Source: Mesorhizobium sp. B4-1-3
GTDB lineage: Bacteria; Pseudomonadota; Alphaproteobacteria; Rhizobiales; Rhizobiaceae
Reading direction: 5' to 3'
Length of the DNA: 64,000 bases
Assembly (NCBI RefSeq): GCF_006439355.1
Contig: NZ_VFTG01000008.1
Coordinates: 1 to 64,000, forward strand
Shown here: positions 35,941 to 43,743 of the stretch, piece by piece
Layout of the letters: each line of letters begins with the position of its first letter
Numbering within the stretch: position 1 is the stretch's first letter
The notes under the pieces: generated by a model
Databases searched by the model: none
What the model saw: the letters and a program-made list of their open reading frames with translations, nothing else
What the model was told of the DNA's origin: nothing
Made by a program: the position numbers and the translations under genes

Positions 35941-36204
35941 TCAATAGCCGGACGGACAGCGGGCCACGTAGACGCGCCCGTAACGGTCGCGGTAGCGGCA
36001 CTGGCCGGCCTCGCTGGCATGGCCGATCAATGCGCCGGCGACCGCGCCAACGGCGCCCCCTACCACCGCGCCTTGGACCGGATTACCCGCGACGGCCGCG
36101 CCGACCGCCGCGCCGCCCAGGCCGCCGATCGCCGCACCTTTTTCGGTCTGCGAGCAGGCGCCCAAGGCCATCGTCAGCACCAGGATGGTAATTGCTTTCT
36201 TCAT
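35941..36204 (-). CDS. Glycine-zipper lipoprotein
   Basis: An 87-residue lipoprotein. A signal peptide ends in the lipobox LGAC, with the acylated Cys at residue 19 or so. A glycine-zipper helix follows (GAAIGGLGGAAVGAAVAGNPVQGAVVGGAVGAVAGALIG), like the YMGG/Gly-zipper outer-membrane lipoproteins, and then a short C-terminal portion with two Cys (GQCRYRDRYGRVYVARC). ATG 36204 is chosen because GAGAGGAACGATT precedes it; the upstream extension to 36258 lacks a signal. The function is unknown; family members affect envelope integrity. It faces the rpsP operon and the DoxX gene lies upstream on the same strand. Confidence 0.85.
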   Translation of the reverse strand: MKKAITILVLTMALGACSQTEKGAAIGGLGGAAVGAAVAGNPVQGAVVGGAVGAVAGALIGHASEAGQCRYRDRYGRVYVARCPSGY

Positions 36205-36316
36205 AATCGTTCCTCTCTCACGCGGATCGCCGTCCTCGCCGCCATCGCATAAACTCACAGACGGCTAATTTGATCCAAGAAGAACCAAAATTACGGGCTG
36301 CGCCTGGCCAGATCTA

Positions 36317-36724
36317 TCAGCTGAACGGGATCAGCGCGCGTACCCTCGGGTCGCGCAGATAGAGCCCGCCCCACAGGACAACGCCGAGATAGACGCCGAA
36401 CAGCGTGTGCGAGAAGAGCGGATTGCCGATCCGCACATGCGTCGAAATCGCGCCGCCCATATAGGCGGTGAGCAGGATGGCGCCGAGCACGGAGGTGCGC
36501 GGGATGGCATAGAGGGCGGTCGAGACCAGCCCGATGACGCCGATCAGACGCGCGACATTGGCATCGCCCGGCCAGCCGAGCTCGGTCATCGTCTGGGTGA
36601 CGATATCGAGCGGCGGCAGCTTGATGACGCCGTCGAAGATCATGAACAGGACCACGACGGCGCTGAGCGCGCGCCCGAGCCATAGGGCGCCTTTGGAAGC
36701 CGGCGCAGTTTCGGAAATGCTCAT
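36317..36724 (-). CDS. DoxX family membrane protein
   Basis: A 135-residue protein with four hydrophobic segments in the DoxX arrangement: ALWLGRALSAVVVLFMIFDGVIKL, VARLIGVIGLVSTALYAIP, VLGAILLTAYMGGAISTHVRIG and LFGVYLGVVLWGGLYL. DoxX-like proteins are linked to quinone or thiosulfate redox chemistry and are induced by oxidative stress, but this subgroup is uncharacterised. ATG 36724 is set by ATCAGGAGGAAACATCC immediately upstream, an ideal ribosome site. It is downstream of the LuxR-type regulator gene on the same strand (70 bp gap), so it may be under its control. Confidence 0.88.
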   Translation of the reverse strand: MSISETAPASKGALWLGRALSAVVVLFMIFDGVIKLPPLDIVTQTMTELGWPGDANVARLIGVIGLVSTALYAIPRTSVLGAILLTAYMGGAISTHVRIGNPLFSHTLFGVYLGVVLWGGLYLRDPRVRALIPFS

Positions 36725-36794
36725 GGATGTTTCCTCCTGATGGTTCGATCCCTTTGCTGAGGTCGAACCAAGGACTCGCAATGGGACCGCGATC

Positions 36795-37937
36795 CTACAG
36801 GGTCCGGATTCTTTCCGGCGCAGGTTCCGTCAACCGCTCGTAAACGCCACTCGCCGCGATGAGGCGCACCAGCTCCGCCTGCCGCCGCGTCTCGGTCTTC
36901 TCGAACACGTGCTGCAGGTGGGTGCGCGCGGTGGTCAGGCTGATGCCGAGCTCGTCTGCGGCCGCCTGCAGACCTTCGCCGCGGGCGATCGCTATGGCCA
37001 CGGCCGCCTCTGCCGGGGTCAGCCGATAGAGTTTGCGCAACTGGCCCTGCACGGTCCGCGGCGCGCTGTCCGGATCGGCCACGAACACGATCGCGGCGGG
37101 CCGGCCGGCCACGAACCAGGACGACTCGATCTTCAGCGGCGCCACCAGCACGCTCAGCGACCGTCGCGGCGGCGGCCGCGCGAGCGCCATCACGCCGCCC
37201 GCGGTGTCCGACCGTTCCGCGGCCGTGGCGATCAACCGCTGGAATTGTGCGGCATCCGCGCGCCTGGCTGCGCGCAGCGCCGATTTCTCCATCCTGATTC
37301 CGTCGGCTTCAGTGAGCAGCGCTTCGGCCGTCCGGTTGGCGAACAGGACCTCGCCGCTTGCCGCCACGATCAGCACGCCTTGGGCGACGCGATCGAGCGC
37401 CTCGACATTGGCACTCCTGGCGATCTCCGAACGCGATAGGCGCAATCCCACGCTCGCCGCGCGGACCAGATGCGGCCCGATACGGCGCAACCGGTCGAGG
37501 TGCTCGGGCTCGAACTCTCCTGTCGTCTCGGCGCGTCCGCAGGTGAACACGACGCGCGTGTCCGGCTCGTTGGCCAGCACGACTCCGATCGAGTGGCACA
37601 TGTCGCCGGGCCGGCAGAAGTCGTTATAGAATTCGGAGCGCCGGTAGACCTCGCGCGGCAGGAGGTCCCAGATCGGGATCAGTGTGCCGGCGCGCAGCCT
37701 GGCGATGCGCGGCAGGAACACATTGGTCTTGTAGTAGTACCGCGCATAGGTGAGGTCCGCCTCGGGAGGCATGCGCACCGAATTCGCTTCGCTTCGCAAC
37801 GTCCTTGTGTTCTGGAACGTGAGCTTGGTGGCGGCGCCTTCGAGGAAATCGGACAGCGTCTCGAGAACCTGCGGCCAGCGGCCGGGTTCGACCGCCGCAT
37901 CGTAGATCTGCCCCACCATGCCGTCGAAGTCGTGCAT
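36795..37937 (-). CDS. LuxR-type helix-turn-helix transcriptional regulator
   Basis: A 380-residue regulator. The C-terminal 55 residues (LTPAEAAVAIAIARGEGLQAAADELGISLTTARTHLQHVFEKTETRRQAELVRLI) form a LuxR/NarL-type HTH. A long N-terminal part (about 1-180) is of unknown sensing type, and the middle (VEALDRVAQGVLIVAASGEVLFANRTAEALL) resembles a PAS fold. It is not a homoserine-lactone sensor, since the LuxR autoinducer domain is absent. The signal is unknown. It diverges from the cupin gene across 175 bp containing the palindrome ACCACATGTGGT, a candidate operator. DoxX lies downstream on the same strand. Confidence 0.9.
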   Translation of the reverse strand: MHDFDGMVGQIYDAAVEPGRWPQVLETLSDFLEGAATKLTFQNTRTLRSEANSVRMPPEADLTYARYYYKTNVFLPRIARLRAGTLIPIWDLLPREVYRRSEFYNDFCRPGDMCHSIGVVLANEPDTRVVFTCGRAETTGEFEPEHLDRLRRIGPHLVRAASVGLRLSRSEIARSANVEALDRVAQGVLIVAASGEVLFANRTAEALLTEADGIRMEKSALRAARRADAAQFQRLIATAAERSDTAGGVMALARPPPRRSLSVLVAPLKIESSWFVAGRPAAIVFVADPDSAPRTVQGQLRKLYRLTPAEAAVAIAIARGEGLQAAADELGISLTTARTHLQHVFEKTETRRQAELVRLIAASGVYERLTEPAPERIRTL

Positions 37938-38095
37938 GTGTGCCGGATGTCACCGCTCCCTCGCCTGAAGGGATTTGCAGTTTGCCGGAAGCCGGCTTCA
38001 CTGACAACCATTCCCCGCCGCATCTCATATGTTCATACGAGGCGATCGCCTGAGGCCAGTGTGTAGCTATCGTGACGCCATCAAGCTTCACATCA

Positions 38096-38107
38096 ACCAC
38101 ATGTGGT
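38096..38107. promoter_or_regulatory. 12-bp perfect palindrome upstream of the cupin gene
   Basis: ACCACATGTGGT ends six bases before the cupin ATG at 38113. It could be a target of the divergent LuxR-type regulator, but palindromes this short arise by chance. Confidence 0.3.
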
Positions 38108-38112
38108 GAAAG

Positions 38113-38577
38113 ATGCAAACGCGGGCAGCACCTGGTACTCAAACCGACTGGAATGGTACGCATTACGAAACGCTGCTGATGGCGCGCGAGACCGGCGGGA
38201 AGCTCGGGGCATTTGCATCCGATGCTGGCCCGGGCGACGGACCGCCGCGCCATCGCCACCCCAAATCCGACGAAGTCTTCGTCGTTCTCCAAGGGCGGCT
38301 GCGCTTCTGGCGTGCCGGGGAAGCCTGCGAACGCAGCGCCGGAGAAATCTTCCACATTCCCGCTGGCGTCGAGCACACCTTCGTCGTCGTCGAGCGTGCT
38401 CGATGGATCGCCATTCTGTCCCCGGGGGGTCTCGAAGGCTTTTTCCCGGCGGTTGCCGCGCAGGGACTGGAGATTCCGCGAGACGTGGCCGCAATCAAGG
38501 CGATTGCGACCGAGTTCGACATGGAAATTACCGGACCACCCTTGGGACACCCGCAAACGGCAGCTGATCCAGCCTGA
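38113..38577 (+). CDS. Cupin domain-containing protein
   Basis: A 154-residue single-domain cupin. Motif 1 is GPPRHRHPKSDEVFVVLQGRLRFW, giving two His and a Glu for a metal site. Motif 2 is AGEIFHIPAGVEHTFVV with the last His. The C-terminal 40 residues form a short helical tail. The likely role is metal-dependent binding or dioxygenase/isomerase activity; a quercetinase-like fold is possible. No substrate can be assigned. It diverges from the LuxR-type regulator and shares the intergenic palindrome at 38096-38107. A GTGGTGAAAG sequence precedes ATG 38113. A partial dispersed repeat (38611-38640) follows. Confidence 0.87.
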   Translation: MQTRAAPGTQTDWNGTHYETLLMARETGGKLGAFASDAGPGDGPPRHRHPKSDEVFVVLQGRLRFWRAGEACERSAGEIFHIPAGVEHTFVVVERARWIAILSPGGLEGFFPAVAAQGLEIPRDVAAIKAIATEFDMEITGPPLGHPQTAADPA

Positions 38578-38610
38578 GGGCCAGGAACATGTTCCGGGAC
38601 GTCCTCCTTT

Positions 38611-38640
38611 AAGCAATTTCCAGGAAAGGTATAAGCGGTT
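38611..38640. repeat. Partial copy of the AGCAATTCCAGGAAAAG dispersed repeat
   Basis: AAGCAATTTCCAGGAAAGG followed by AAGCGGTT resembles the units at 54253-54308 and 63711-63769. It lies between the cupin and ACT-domain genes. Confidence 0.4.
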
Positions 38641-38729
38641 GAGCTCGGCGCCTTCGCCGTAGCCATGCGTCCGGAATTGGGTCAAGACAGGAGAACAGCG
38701 CCACGCGCATCCCCGGGGGAAGCAAAACC

Positions 38730-39149
38730 ATGAGCGGCGAGACGGACCTGCAAAAGCTGCTGGCATCGATGACGCCGCGGCTTCAACCGGAAACCTATGT
38801 CTTCGCGACCTTGCCGCTCGGCGCAAACTTGCCGGAAGGCGCGGAGCCGGTCATGCGCTTCATCGAGCGCGAGGGCATGACGCTGATCCTGGCCGAGAGA
38901 CAGGCGAAGGCCGCCGGCCTTGCCGGCACGTTCCGCTGCCGGATGATCACGCTCGACATCCACTCCTCGCTGGAAGCCGTCGGCTTTCTTGCCGCGATCA
39001 CCGCGAAGCTGGCGGCAGCCGGCATGGGCGTCAATCCGGTCTCGGCCTTCTATTACGACCATCTGTTCGTGCCGGCTGATAGGGCCGAAGAGGCGTTGGC
39101 GATATTGCAGCAGCTGGCGCGGCAAGCGGTGACTGACTTCAGCGCCTGA
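38730..39149 (+). CDS. ACT domain-containing protein
   Basis: A 139-residue protein consisting of two tandem ACT-like halves. The first is DLQKLLASMTPRLQPETYVFATL and the second MITLDIHSSLEAVGFLAAITAKLAAAGMGVNPVSAFYYDHLFVPADRAEEALAILQQL. This architecture (CASTOR-like, DUF2241-type) binds small ligands such as amino acids. The ligand is not known. Ribosome site GGGGGAAG precedes ATG 38730. The last 11 bp overlap the 3' end of a GNAT gene on the opposite strand, so the two transcripts collide. Nothing in its environment identifies a pathway, although asd lies beyond the GNAT. Confidence 0.85.
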   Translation: MSGETDLQKLLASMTPRLQPETYVFATLPLGANLPEGAEPVMRFIEREGMTLILAERQAKAAGLAGTFRCRMITLDIHSSLEAVGFLAAITAKLAAAGMGVNPVSAFYYDHLFVPADRAEEALAILQQLARQAVTDFSA

Positions 39150-39591
39150 GCACATAGAGAACATCCGGCAAGCCTTCCTCATTGGTCGAGCCGTCGCCGA
39201 AGGCTTCGGCGCGAAAGCCATGGCGTTCGTAGAAGCGTCGCGCGCCGGTATTGGCCTGGAAGCAATGGAGCTTGACCACCGGCATGCCGGTGGTGGCTTG
39301 GGCAAGCAGCCGGCTGCCGATGCCTTGCCCGGTCCAGGCCGGATCGAGATAGAGCTGCTCGACCCATTCGCCGCCGATGGCGATGAAGCCGACGATGCGG
39401 CCGTCGGCGATGGCGACCGTCACCTGCTGATTGGGCAGCAGGATATCGCGGATGAAGAAGAGGTCTTCCTCAGGCGTGTGCAGGACCGGCATCCAGCTGA
39501 GGGCATTGAGCGACGCGCGCATCGTGATTGCGACGGCGGCGGCGTCCGAGCTTGTGGCTGGGCGTAGGATAACTTTGGTGCGATCGTCCAT
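39139..39591 (-). CDS. GNAT family N-acetyltransferase
   Basis: A 150-residue acetyltransferase of unknown substrate. The fold is visible in order: VILRPATSSDAAAVAITMRASLNAL, VAIADGRIVGFIAIGGEWVEQLYLDPAWTGQGIGSRLLAQAT (the acetyl-CoA loop Q-x2-G-x-G) and LHCFQANTGARRFYERHGFRAEAFGDG. ATG 39591 (MDDRTKVIL) begins the fold cleanly; the longer frame to 39681 passes through an intergenic repeat and is excluded. It overlaps the ACT gene by 11 bp tail-to-tail. Upstream is the 39602-39660 repeat, then asd. Confidence 0.88.
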   Translation of the reverse strand: MDDRTKVILRPATSSDAAAVAITMRASLNALSWMPVLHTPEEDLFFIRDILLPNQQVTVAIADGRIVGFIAIGGEWVEQLYLDPAWTGQGIGSRLLAQATTGMPVVKLHCFQANTGARRFYERHGFRAEAFGDGSTNEEGLPDVLYVLRR

Positions 39592-39601
39592 AGGCCGGCG
39601 C

Positions 39602-39660
39602 TGCCCCTCATCCGCCCTTCGGGCACCTTCTCCCCGTTGAACGGGGAGAAGGAAGAAGCG
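39602..39660. repeat. Intergenic mosaic element fragment
   Basis: TGCCCCTCATCCGCCCTTCGGGCACC followed by TTCTCCCCGTTGAACGGGGAGAA. The second hairpin has arms of nine bases. The modules match 11904-12058 and 41117-41275. Confidence 0.7.
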
Positions 39661-39759
39661 CCTCGGCCGCAGGCCGAGCATGCGACCGCAGGCCGCCGGC
39701 TTTCCGGCGCGCCCGCGCAGGGCCAGCCGCAGCAGCGGCGGTGCGGCCCGTGAGCGAAA

Positions 39760-40794
39760 TTAAGCCGCCTTCTTCTTCGGCTGGATCAGGCCGCGCTCGA
39801 CCAGGAGCTCGGCGATCTGCACAGCGTTCAGCGCCGCGCCCTTGCGCAGATTGTCGGAGACGACCCACATCGACAGGCCGTTGTCGACGGTGGAATCCTC
39901 GCGGATGCGCGAGATGAAGGTGGCGTCCTCGCCGGCCGATTCCAGCGGCGTGATGTAGCCGCCGTTCTCGCGCTTATCGAGCACCTGGCATCCAGGCGCC
40001 TCGCGCAGGATCTCGCGCGCCTCGTCAGCCGTGATCGGCTTTTCGAACTCGATGTTGACCGCTTCCGAATGGCCGATGAACACCGGCACGCGCACGCAGG
40101 TCGCCGTCAGCTTGATCTTGGGGTCGAGCATCTTCTTGGTCTCGGCCACCATCTTCCACTCTTCCTTGGTGAAGCCGTCATCGAGGAAGACGTCGATATG
40201 CGGGATGACGTTGAAGGCGATGCGCTTGGCGAACTTCTTGACGTCGACCTGGTCGGCGACGAACACCGCGCGGGTCTGGGTGAAGAGCTCGTCCATGCCT
40301 TCCTTGCCTGCGCCGGAGACCGACTGGTAGGTGGCGACGACGACGCGTTTGATGGTGGCGGCGTCATGCAGCGGCTTCAGCGCCACCACGAGCTGCGCCG
40401 TCGAGCAGTTCGGATTGGCGATGATATTCTTGCGCGAGAACAGCGAGATCGCGTCCGGGTTCACTTCCGGCACGATCAGCGGCACGTCCTGATCGTAGCG
40501 GAAGGCCGACGAATTATCGATGACGACGCAGCCCTGCTTGCCGATCTTGGGCGACCATTCCTTCGACACGTTGCCGCCCGCCGACATGACGCAGATGTCG
40601 GTGTCGGAAAAATCATACTGGTCGAGCGCCTTGACCTTCAGTGTGCGGTCGCCGAAGGACACTTCGGTGCCCTGGCTGCGCCGCGAGGCCAGCGCCACGA
40701 CCTCGCTCACCGGGAAGCCGCGCTCGTCCAGAATGTTGAGCATTTCGCGGCCCACATTGCCCGTGGCGCCGACTACCGCAACCTTGAAACTCAT
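39760..40794 (-). CDS. asd: Aspartate-semialdehyde dehydrogenase
   Basis: NADPH-dependent reduction of aspartyl phosphate to aspartate semialdehyde, the branch point to lysine/diaminopimelate, threonine and methionine. The 344-residue protein has the GATGNVGREM nucleotide loop near the N-terminus, the catalytic Cys130 in IANPNCSTAQ, and the substrate-binding RIAFNVIPHIDVF and VFIGHSEAVNIEFE segments with His. The 5' leader (to about 40950) contains a Thr/Lys-rich mini-frame and a hairpin resembling an attenuator. It is the only gene on the minus strand in this stretch, followed by a GNAT gene. Confidence 0.97.
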   Translation of the reverse strand: MSFKVAVVGATGNVGREMLNILDERGFPVSEVVALASRRSQGTEVSFGDRTLKVKALDQYDFSDTDICVMSAGGNVSKEWSPKIGKQGCVVIDNSSAFRYDQDVPLIVPEVNPDAISLFSRKNIIANPNCSTAQLVVALKPLHDAATIKRVVVATYQSVSGAGKEGMDELFTQTRAVFVADQVDVKKFAKRIAFNVIPHIDVFLDDGFTKEEWKMVAETKKMLDPKIKLTATCVRVPVFIGHSEAVNIEFEKPITADEAREILREAPGCQVLDKRENGGYITPLESAGEDATFISRIREDSTVDNGLSMWVVSDNLRKGAALNAVQIAELLVERGLIQPKKKAA

Positions 40795-40830
40795 CTGATA
40801 TCTCCTGTCCCTCTCCGCTTGGTTGTTGGA

Positions 40831-40857
40831 GAAAACCCGCCGGCCTCATGCGGGTTT
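40831..40857 (-). terminator. Terminator-like hairpin in the asd leader (candidate attenuator)
   Basis: On the minus strand AAACCCGC-ATGAGGCCG-GCGGGTTT forms a perfect 8-bp stem, ending in TTTTCT, 36 nt before the asd start codon. A second hairpin (CCCGGGTACGGCCCGGG, 40862-40878) lies just upstream. Being inside the asd leader, it would stop the transcript before asd unless prevented. Confidence 0.55.
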
Positions 40858-40902
40858 CGCCCCCCGGGCCGTACCCGGGAGAGGGTGGTTAGGCCAAGGG
40901 AA

Positions 40903-40944
40903 TCACACCGTTTTGGTGGTGGTTTTGCCGGTTTTCTTGGCCAA
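40903..40944 (-). CDS. Candidate Thr/Lys-rich leader peptide of asd
   Basis: Minus strand, TTG start at 40944: M-A-K-K-T-G-K-T-T-T-K-T-V, stop TGA at 40903. Nine of 13 residues are Thr (5) or Lys (4), including three ACC codons in a row. Threonine and lysine are both end products of the aspartate pathway. The frame ends about 45 nt before the terminator-like hairpin at 40831-40857, the layout of a classical attenuator such as thrL. The main weakness is the absence of a clear Shine-Dalgarno and of an ATG, so the true start may differ. Confidence 0.35.
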   Translation of the reverse strand: MAKKTGKTTTKTV

Positions 40945-41116
40945 GAATGGGATTTTGCTGGAACGGACGGACGCGTCTAAGCGCCCAGCCCAATGCCTTA
41001 CATTGTGGCTGGGGGAGTCGAATGCAAGAAGAGCCATCGAAAGGCCGCGCATCGGAAAACCATCCCGTTCGACGCGGGCTTTTACGCGGTTTGGCCGAAG
41101 AGTCAATTGGCGTAGC

Positions 41117-41275
41117 GCCTCTCCTTCTCTCCTTGTGGGAGAAGGTGGATCGGCGCGCAGCGCCGAGACGGATGAGGGCGTTCCAGCGGAGTGAGACGCT
41201 GGCTTTCCCTGGAGCACCCCTCATCCGTCGCCTTCGGCGACACCTTCTCCCACCAGGCGAGAAGGGAAAGGCGCT
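41117..41275. repeat. Intergenic mosaic element, inverted relative to 11904-12058
   Basis: Modules in order: CTTCTCTCCTTGTGGGAGAAGG, GATCGGCGCGCAGCGCCGAGACGGATGAGGG, CGTTCCAGCGGAGTGAGACG, CACCCCTCATCCGTCGCC, and CACCTTCTCCCACCAGGCGAGAAGGG. Together with 40795-41116 it fills the 603-bp gap between asd and the helicase. The gap has no gene apart from the candidate leader. Confidence 0.8.
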
Positions 41276-41397
41276 GTCGTCTGCTCTGTACAACGGCGGC
41301 TGTAGCAAGTACGAACGGCGCAAATTTCGTTTGGCTGACGCAGTGCCGGCCTTGTGCTCCATGACGAGCGCAGAACCCCGAATTCCGAAAGAAGAAA

Positions 41398-43257
41398 ATG
41401 TCGAGTTTCGAAACGATTGTTCCTGCGCTGGCTCAGGCGCTGGAAAAGCGCGGTTATTCGGCGCTGACGCCGGTGCAGAAGGCGGTGCTTGGGCCGGAGC
41501 TCGGAGAGGCCGACGCGCTGGTTTCGGCGCAGACCGGGTCCGGCAAGACCGTCGCTTTCGGCCTCGCCGTGGCGCCGACCCTGCTTGGCGGCGCTGAGCG
41601 CTTCGGCGACGCCGGAGCGCCGTTGGGCCTGGTTGTGGCGCCGACGCGCGAGCTGGCGCTGCAGGTGCGGCGCGAGCTGGAATGGCTTTACGAGCTGACC
41701 GGCGCGCATATCGCCTCCTGCGTCGGCGGCATGGACATGCGCACCGAGCGGCGCGCGCTGGAGCGCGGCGCCCATATCGTCGTCGGCACGCCGGGCCGGC
41801 TGCGCGACCACATCACGCGCGGCGCGCTCGAGATGTCGGCGCTGAAGGCCGTGGTGCTGGACGAAGCCGACGAGATGCTCGATCTGGGCTTCCGCGAGGA
41901 CCTCGAGTTCATCCTCGATGCAGGGCCGGCGGGGCGCCGCACGCTGATGTTTTCCGCCACCGTGCCGCGTTCCATCGCCACGCTGGCGAAGAGTTACCAG
42001 CGCGACGCCGTGCGCATCTCGGCCGGCGGCGAGGAAAAGCAGCATCTCGACATCGAATACCGGGCGCTGTCCGTCGCGCCCGCCGATCGCGAGAACGCCA
42101 TCATCAACGTGCTGCGCTATTACGAAGCGGCGAATGCGATGGTGTTCTGCAACACTCGCGCCGCCGTCAACCATCTCACCGCGCGCTTCAACAACCGCAA
42201 TTTTGCCGTCGTGGCGCTCTCCGGCGAGCTCAGCCAGAACGAGCGCAGCCACGCCCTGCAGGCCATGCGCGACGGCCGCGCCAAGGTCTGCATCGCCACG
42301 GACGTCGCCGCGCGCGGCATCGATCTGCCCAATCTCGATCTCGTCATCCACGCCGACCTGCCCAGCAACCCTGAGACGCTGCTGCATCGCAGCGGCCGCA
42401 CCGGCCGCGCCGGGCGAAAAGGGGTGAGCGCGCTGATCGTACCGGGCAACGCCCACCGGCGCGCCGAGCGGCTGCTCGCCAATGCCGGCCTGACCGCGGC
42501 CTGGGCGAGCCCGCCCTCGGCCGACGAGGTGCTGCGGCGCGATGACGAGCGCATCCTGGCCGATCCTTCCTTCGGCGAGCCGGTGAAGGACGAGGAGCGC
42601 GACTTCGCCGCGGCGCTCCTGGAACGACACGGCGCCGAGCTGGTGGCCGCAGCCTTCGTGCGGCTTTGCCGCGGAAGCCGGTCGGCGCCCGAAGATTTGA
42701 TCGACGTCGCACCCTTCGCGCCGTCGAAGGAGAAGTTCGCGCGCCGCGAAGAAGCACCCGCTCGCCGCGACGATTTCGGCGACAGCGTCTGGTTCTCGCT
42801 TTCGGTCGGACGCCGGCAGAATGCCGAGCCGCGCTGGCTGATCCCGATGCTGTGCCGCACCGCCGGCATGTCCAAGCGCGAAATCGGCGCCATCAAGATG
42901 CAGCCGGAAGAGACCTTCGTCCAGATCGCCGCCGACTGGGCCGACCGCTTCGTCGCCGCGATCGGCCCTGACCGCAAGCTGCAGGGCAGCATCGCGGTCC
43001 GGCGCATCGACGGCACGCCGGACCTGTCGCGCGCCGGCTACCAGCCGCCGAAGCCGGACAAGAAACCGCATCGCGGCAAGCGGCCTTTCGACCAGGGTGC
43101 GCCCGAAGGCGTCCGCAAGCCGAAATTCGAGAAGCGCGCGCCAGCCGATCAGCGCCCGGCCTTCGAGGCAAAGCCTTGGGCCGGCAAACCGGGCAAGCCG
43201 AAATTCGACAAGGCCGGACCAGCCAAGCACAAGAAGGCGAAGAAGCGGCCGGCTTAA
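41398..43257 (+). CDS. DEAD/DEAH-box RNA helicase, DbpA-like
   Basis: A 619-residue ATP-dependent RNA helicase. All DEAD-box motifs are present: AQTGSGKT (44-51), PTRELALQVRREL, VVGTPGRL, VLDEADEM, SATVP, and in the second RecA domain ALSGELSQNERSHAL, ATDVAARGIDLPNLD and RSGRTGRAG. Residues about 470-545 resemble the DbpA C-terminal RNA-binding domain, which targets helicases to 23S rRNA hairpin 92. A Lys/Pro-rich tail follows. A role in ribosome assembly or cold adaptation is likely. The stop overlaps the GNAT gene on the opposite strand by a few bases. It lies downstream of the repeat block. Confidence 0.95.
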   Translation: MSSFETIVPALAQALEKRGYSALTPVQKAVLGPELGEADALVSAQTGSGKTVAFGLAVAPTLLGGAERFGDAGAPLGLVVAPTRELALQVRRELEWLYELTGAHIASCVGGMDMRTERRALERGAHIVVGTPGRLRDHITRGALEMSALKAVVLDEADEMLDLGFREDLEFILDAGPAGRRTLMFSATVPRSIATLAKSYQRDAVRISAGGEEKQHLDIEYRALSVAPADRENAIINVLRYYEAANAMVFCNTRAAVNHLTARFNNRNFAVVALSGELSQNERSHALQAMRDGRAKVCIATDVAARGIDLPNLDLVIHADLPSNPETLLHRSGRTGRAGRKGVSALIVPGNAHRRAERLLANAGLTAAWASPPSADEVLRRDDERILADPSFGEPVKDEERDFAAALLERHGAELVAAAFVRLCRGSRSAPEDLIDVAPFAPSKEKFARREEAPARRDDFGDSVWFSLSVGRRQNAEPRWLIPMLCRTAGMSKREIGAIKMQPEETFVQIAADWADRFVAAIGPDRKLQGSIAVRRIDGTPDLSRAGYQPPKPDKKPHRGKRPFDQGAPEGVRKPKFEKRAPADQRPAFEAKPWAGKPGKPKFDKAGPAKHKKAKKRPA

Positions 43258-43739
43258 TCGTCGGCTATGGCCCTGAGCGCCGGCCCGGTCAGTCGCAGAA
43301 AAACCTTCTGGCTGTGGCGCTCGGCGCCGAGCCGGTCGTAGAAGCGCAGCGCGCCCTCGTTCCAGTCTTCGGTCGTGAGGTCGATGCGGCCGATGCCCTT
43401 CATGAGGCAGTAGGCGGCGAGAAAGCCGACGAGCGCTCGGCCAATGCCCTTGTCACGGGCGCTGTCGCGCACGAACAGATCCTTCAGGAACATCAGCCTT
43501 TCGAGATCGATGCCCGGATGGGCGATCGCGACCGAGGCGAGCCCGGCCACCTCGCCACCCACGAAGGCCAAGGCGAAATGCGGATAGGCCGGGCTCTCAT
43601 CGCCAAGCCATTGCCGAGTGGTGGCCGCCGCCCGGCTGTGATCGAGCGGCGCCTGCCGGTAGTGCGCCGCCATCGCGCAAAGCAGGGTGGCGAGCGCTTC
43701 GGCATCGTCGACCCTCGCCCAGCGAATGTCGACTGTCAT
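43254..43739 (-). CDS. GNAT family N-acetyltransferase
   Basis: A 161-residue acetyltransferase. The N-terminal part IRWARVDDAEALATLLCAMAAHYRQ, acetyl-CoA loop LFVRDSARDKGIGRALVGFLAAYC and the C-terminal TEDWNEGALRFYDRLGAERHSQKVFLRLTG are typical of the GNAT fold. The substrate is not predictable; the neighbours do not suggest one. ATG 43739 (MTVDIRWARV) begins at the first strand. It is directly downstream of leuB on the same strand (4 bp apart from the leuB stop), so it is probably co-transcribed with leuB, and converges on the helicase gene with a 4-bp overlap. Confidence 0.87.
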   Translation of the reverse strand: MTVDIRWARVDDAEALATLLCAMAAHYRQAPLDHSRAAATTRQWLGDESPAYPHFALAFVGGEVAGLASVAIAHPGIDLERLMFLKDLFVRDSARDKGIGRALVGFLAAYCLMKGIGRIDLTTEDWNEGALRFYDRLGAERHSQKVFLRLTGPALRAIADD

Positions 43740-43743
43740 ACGA

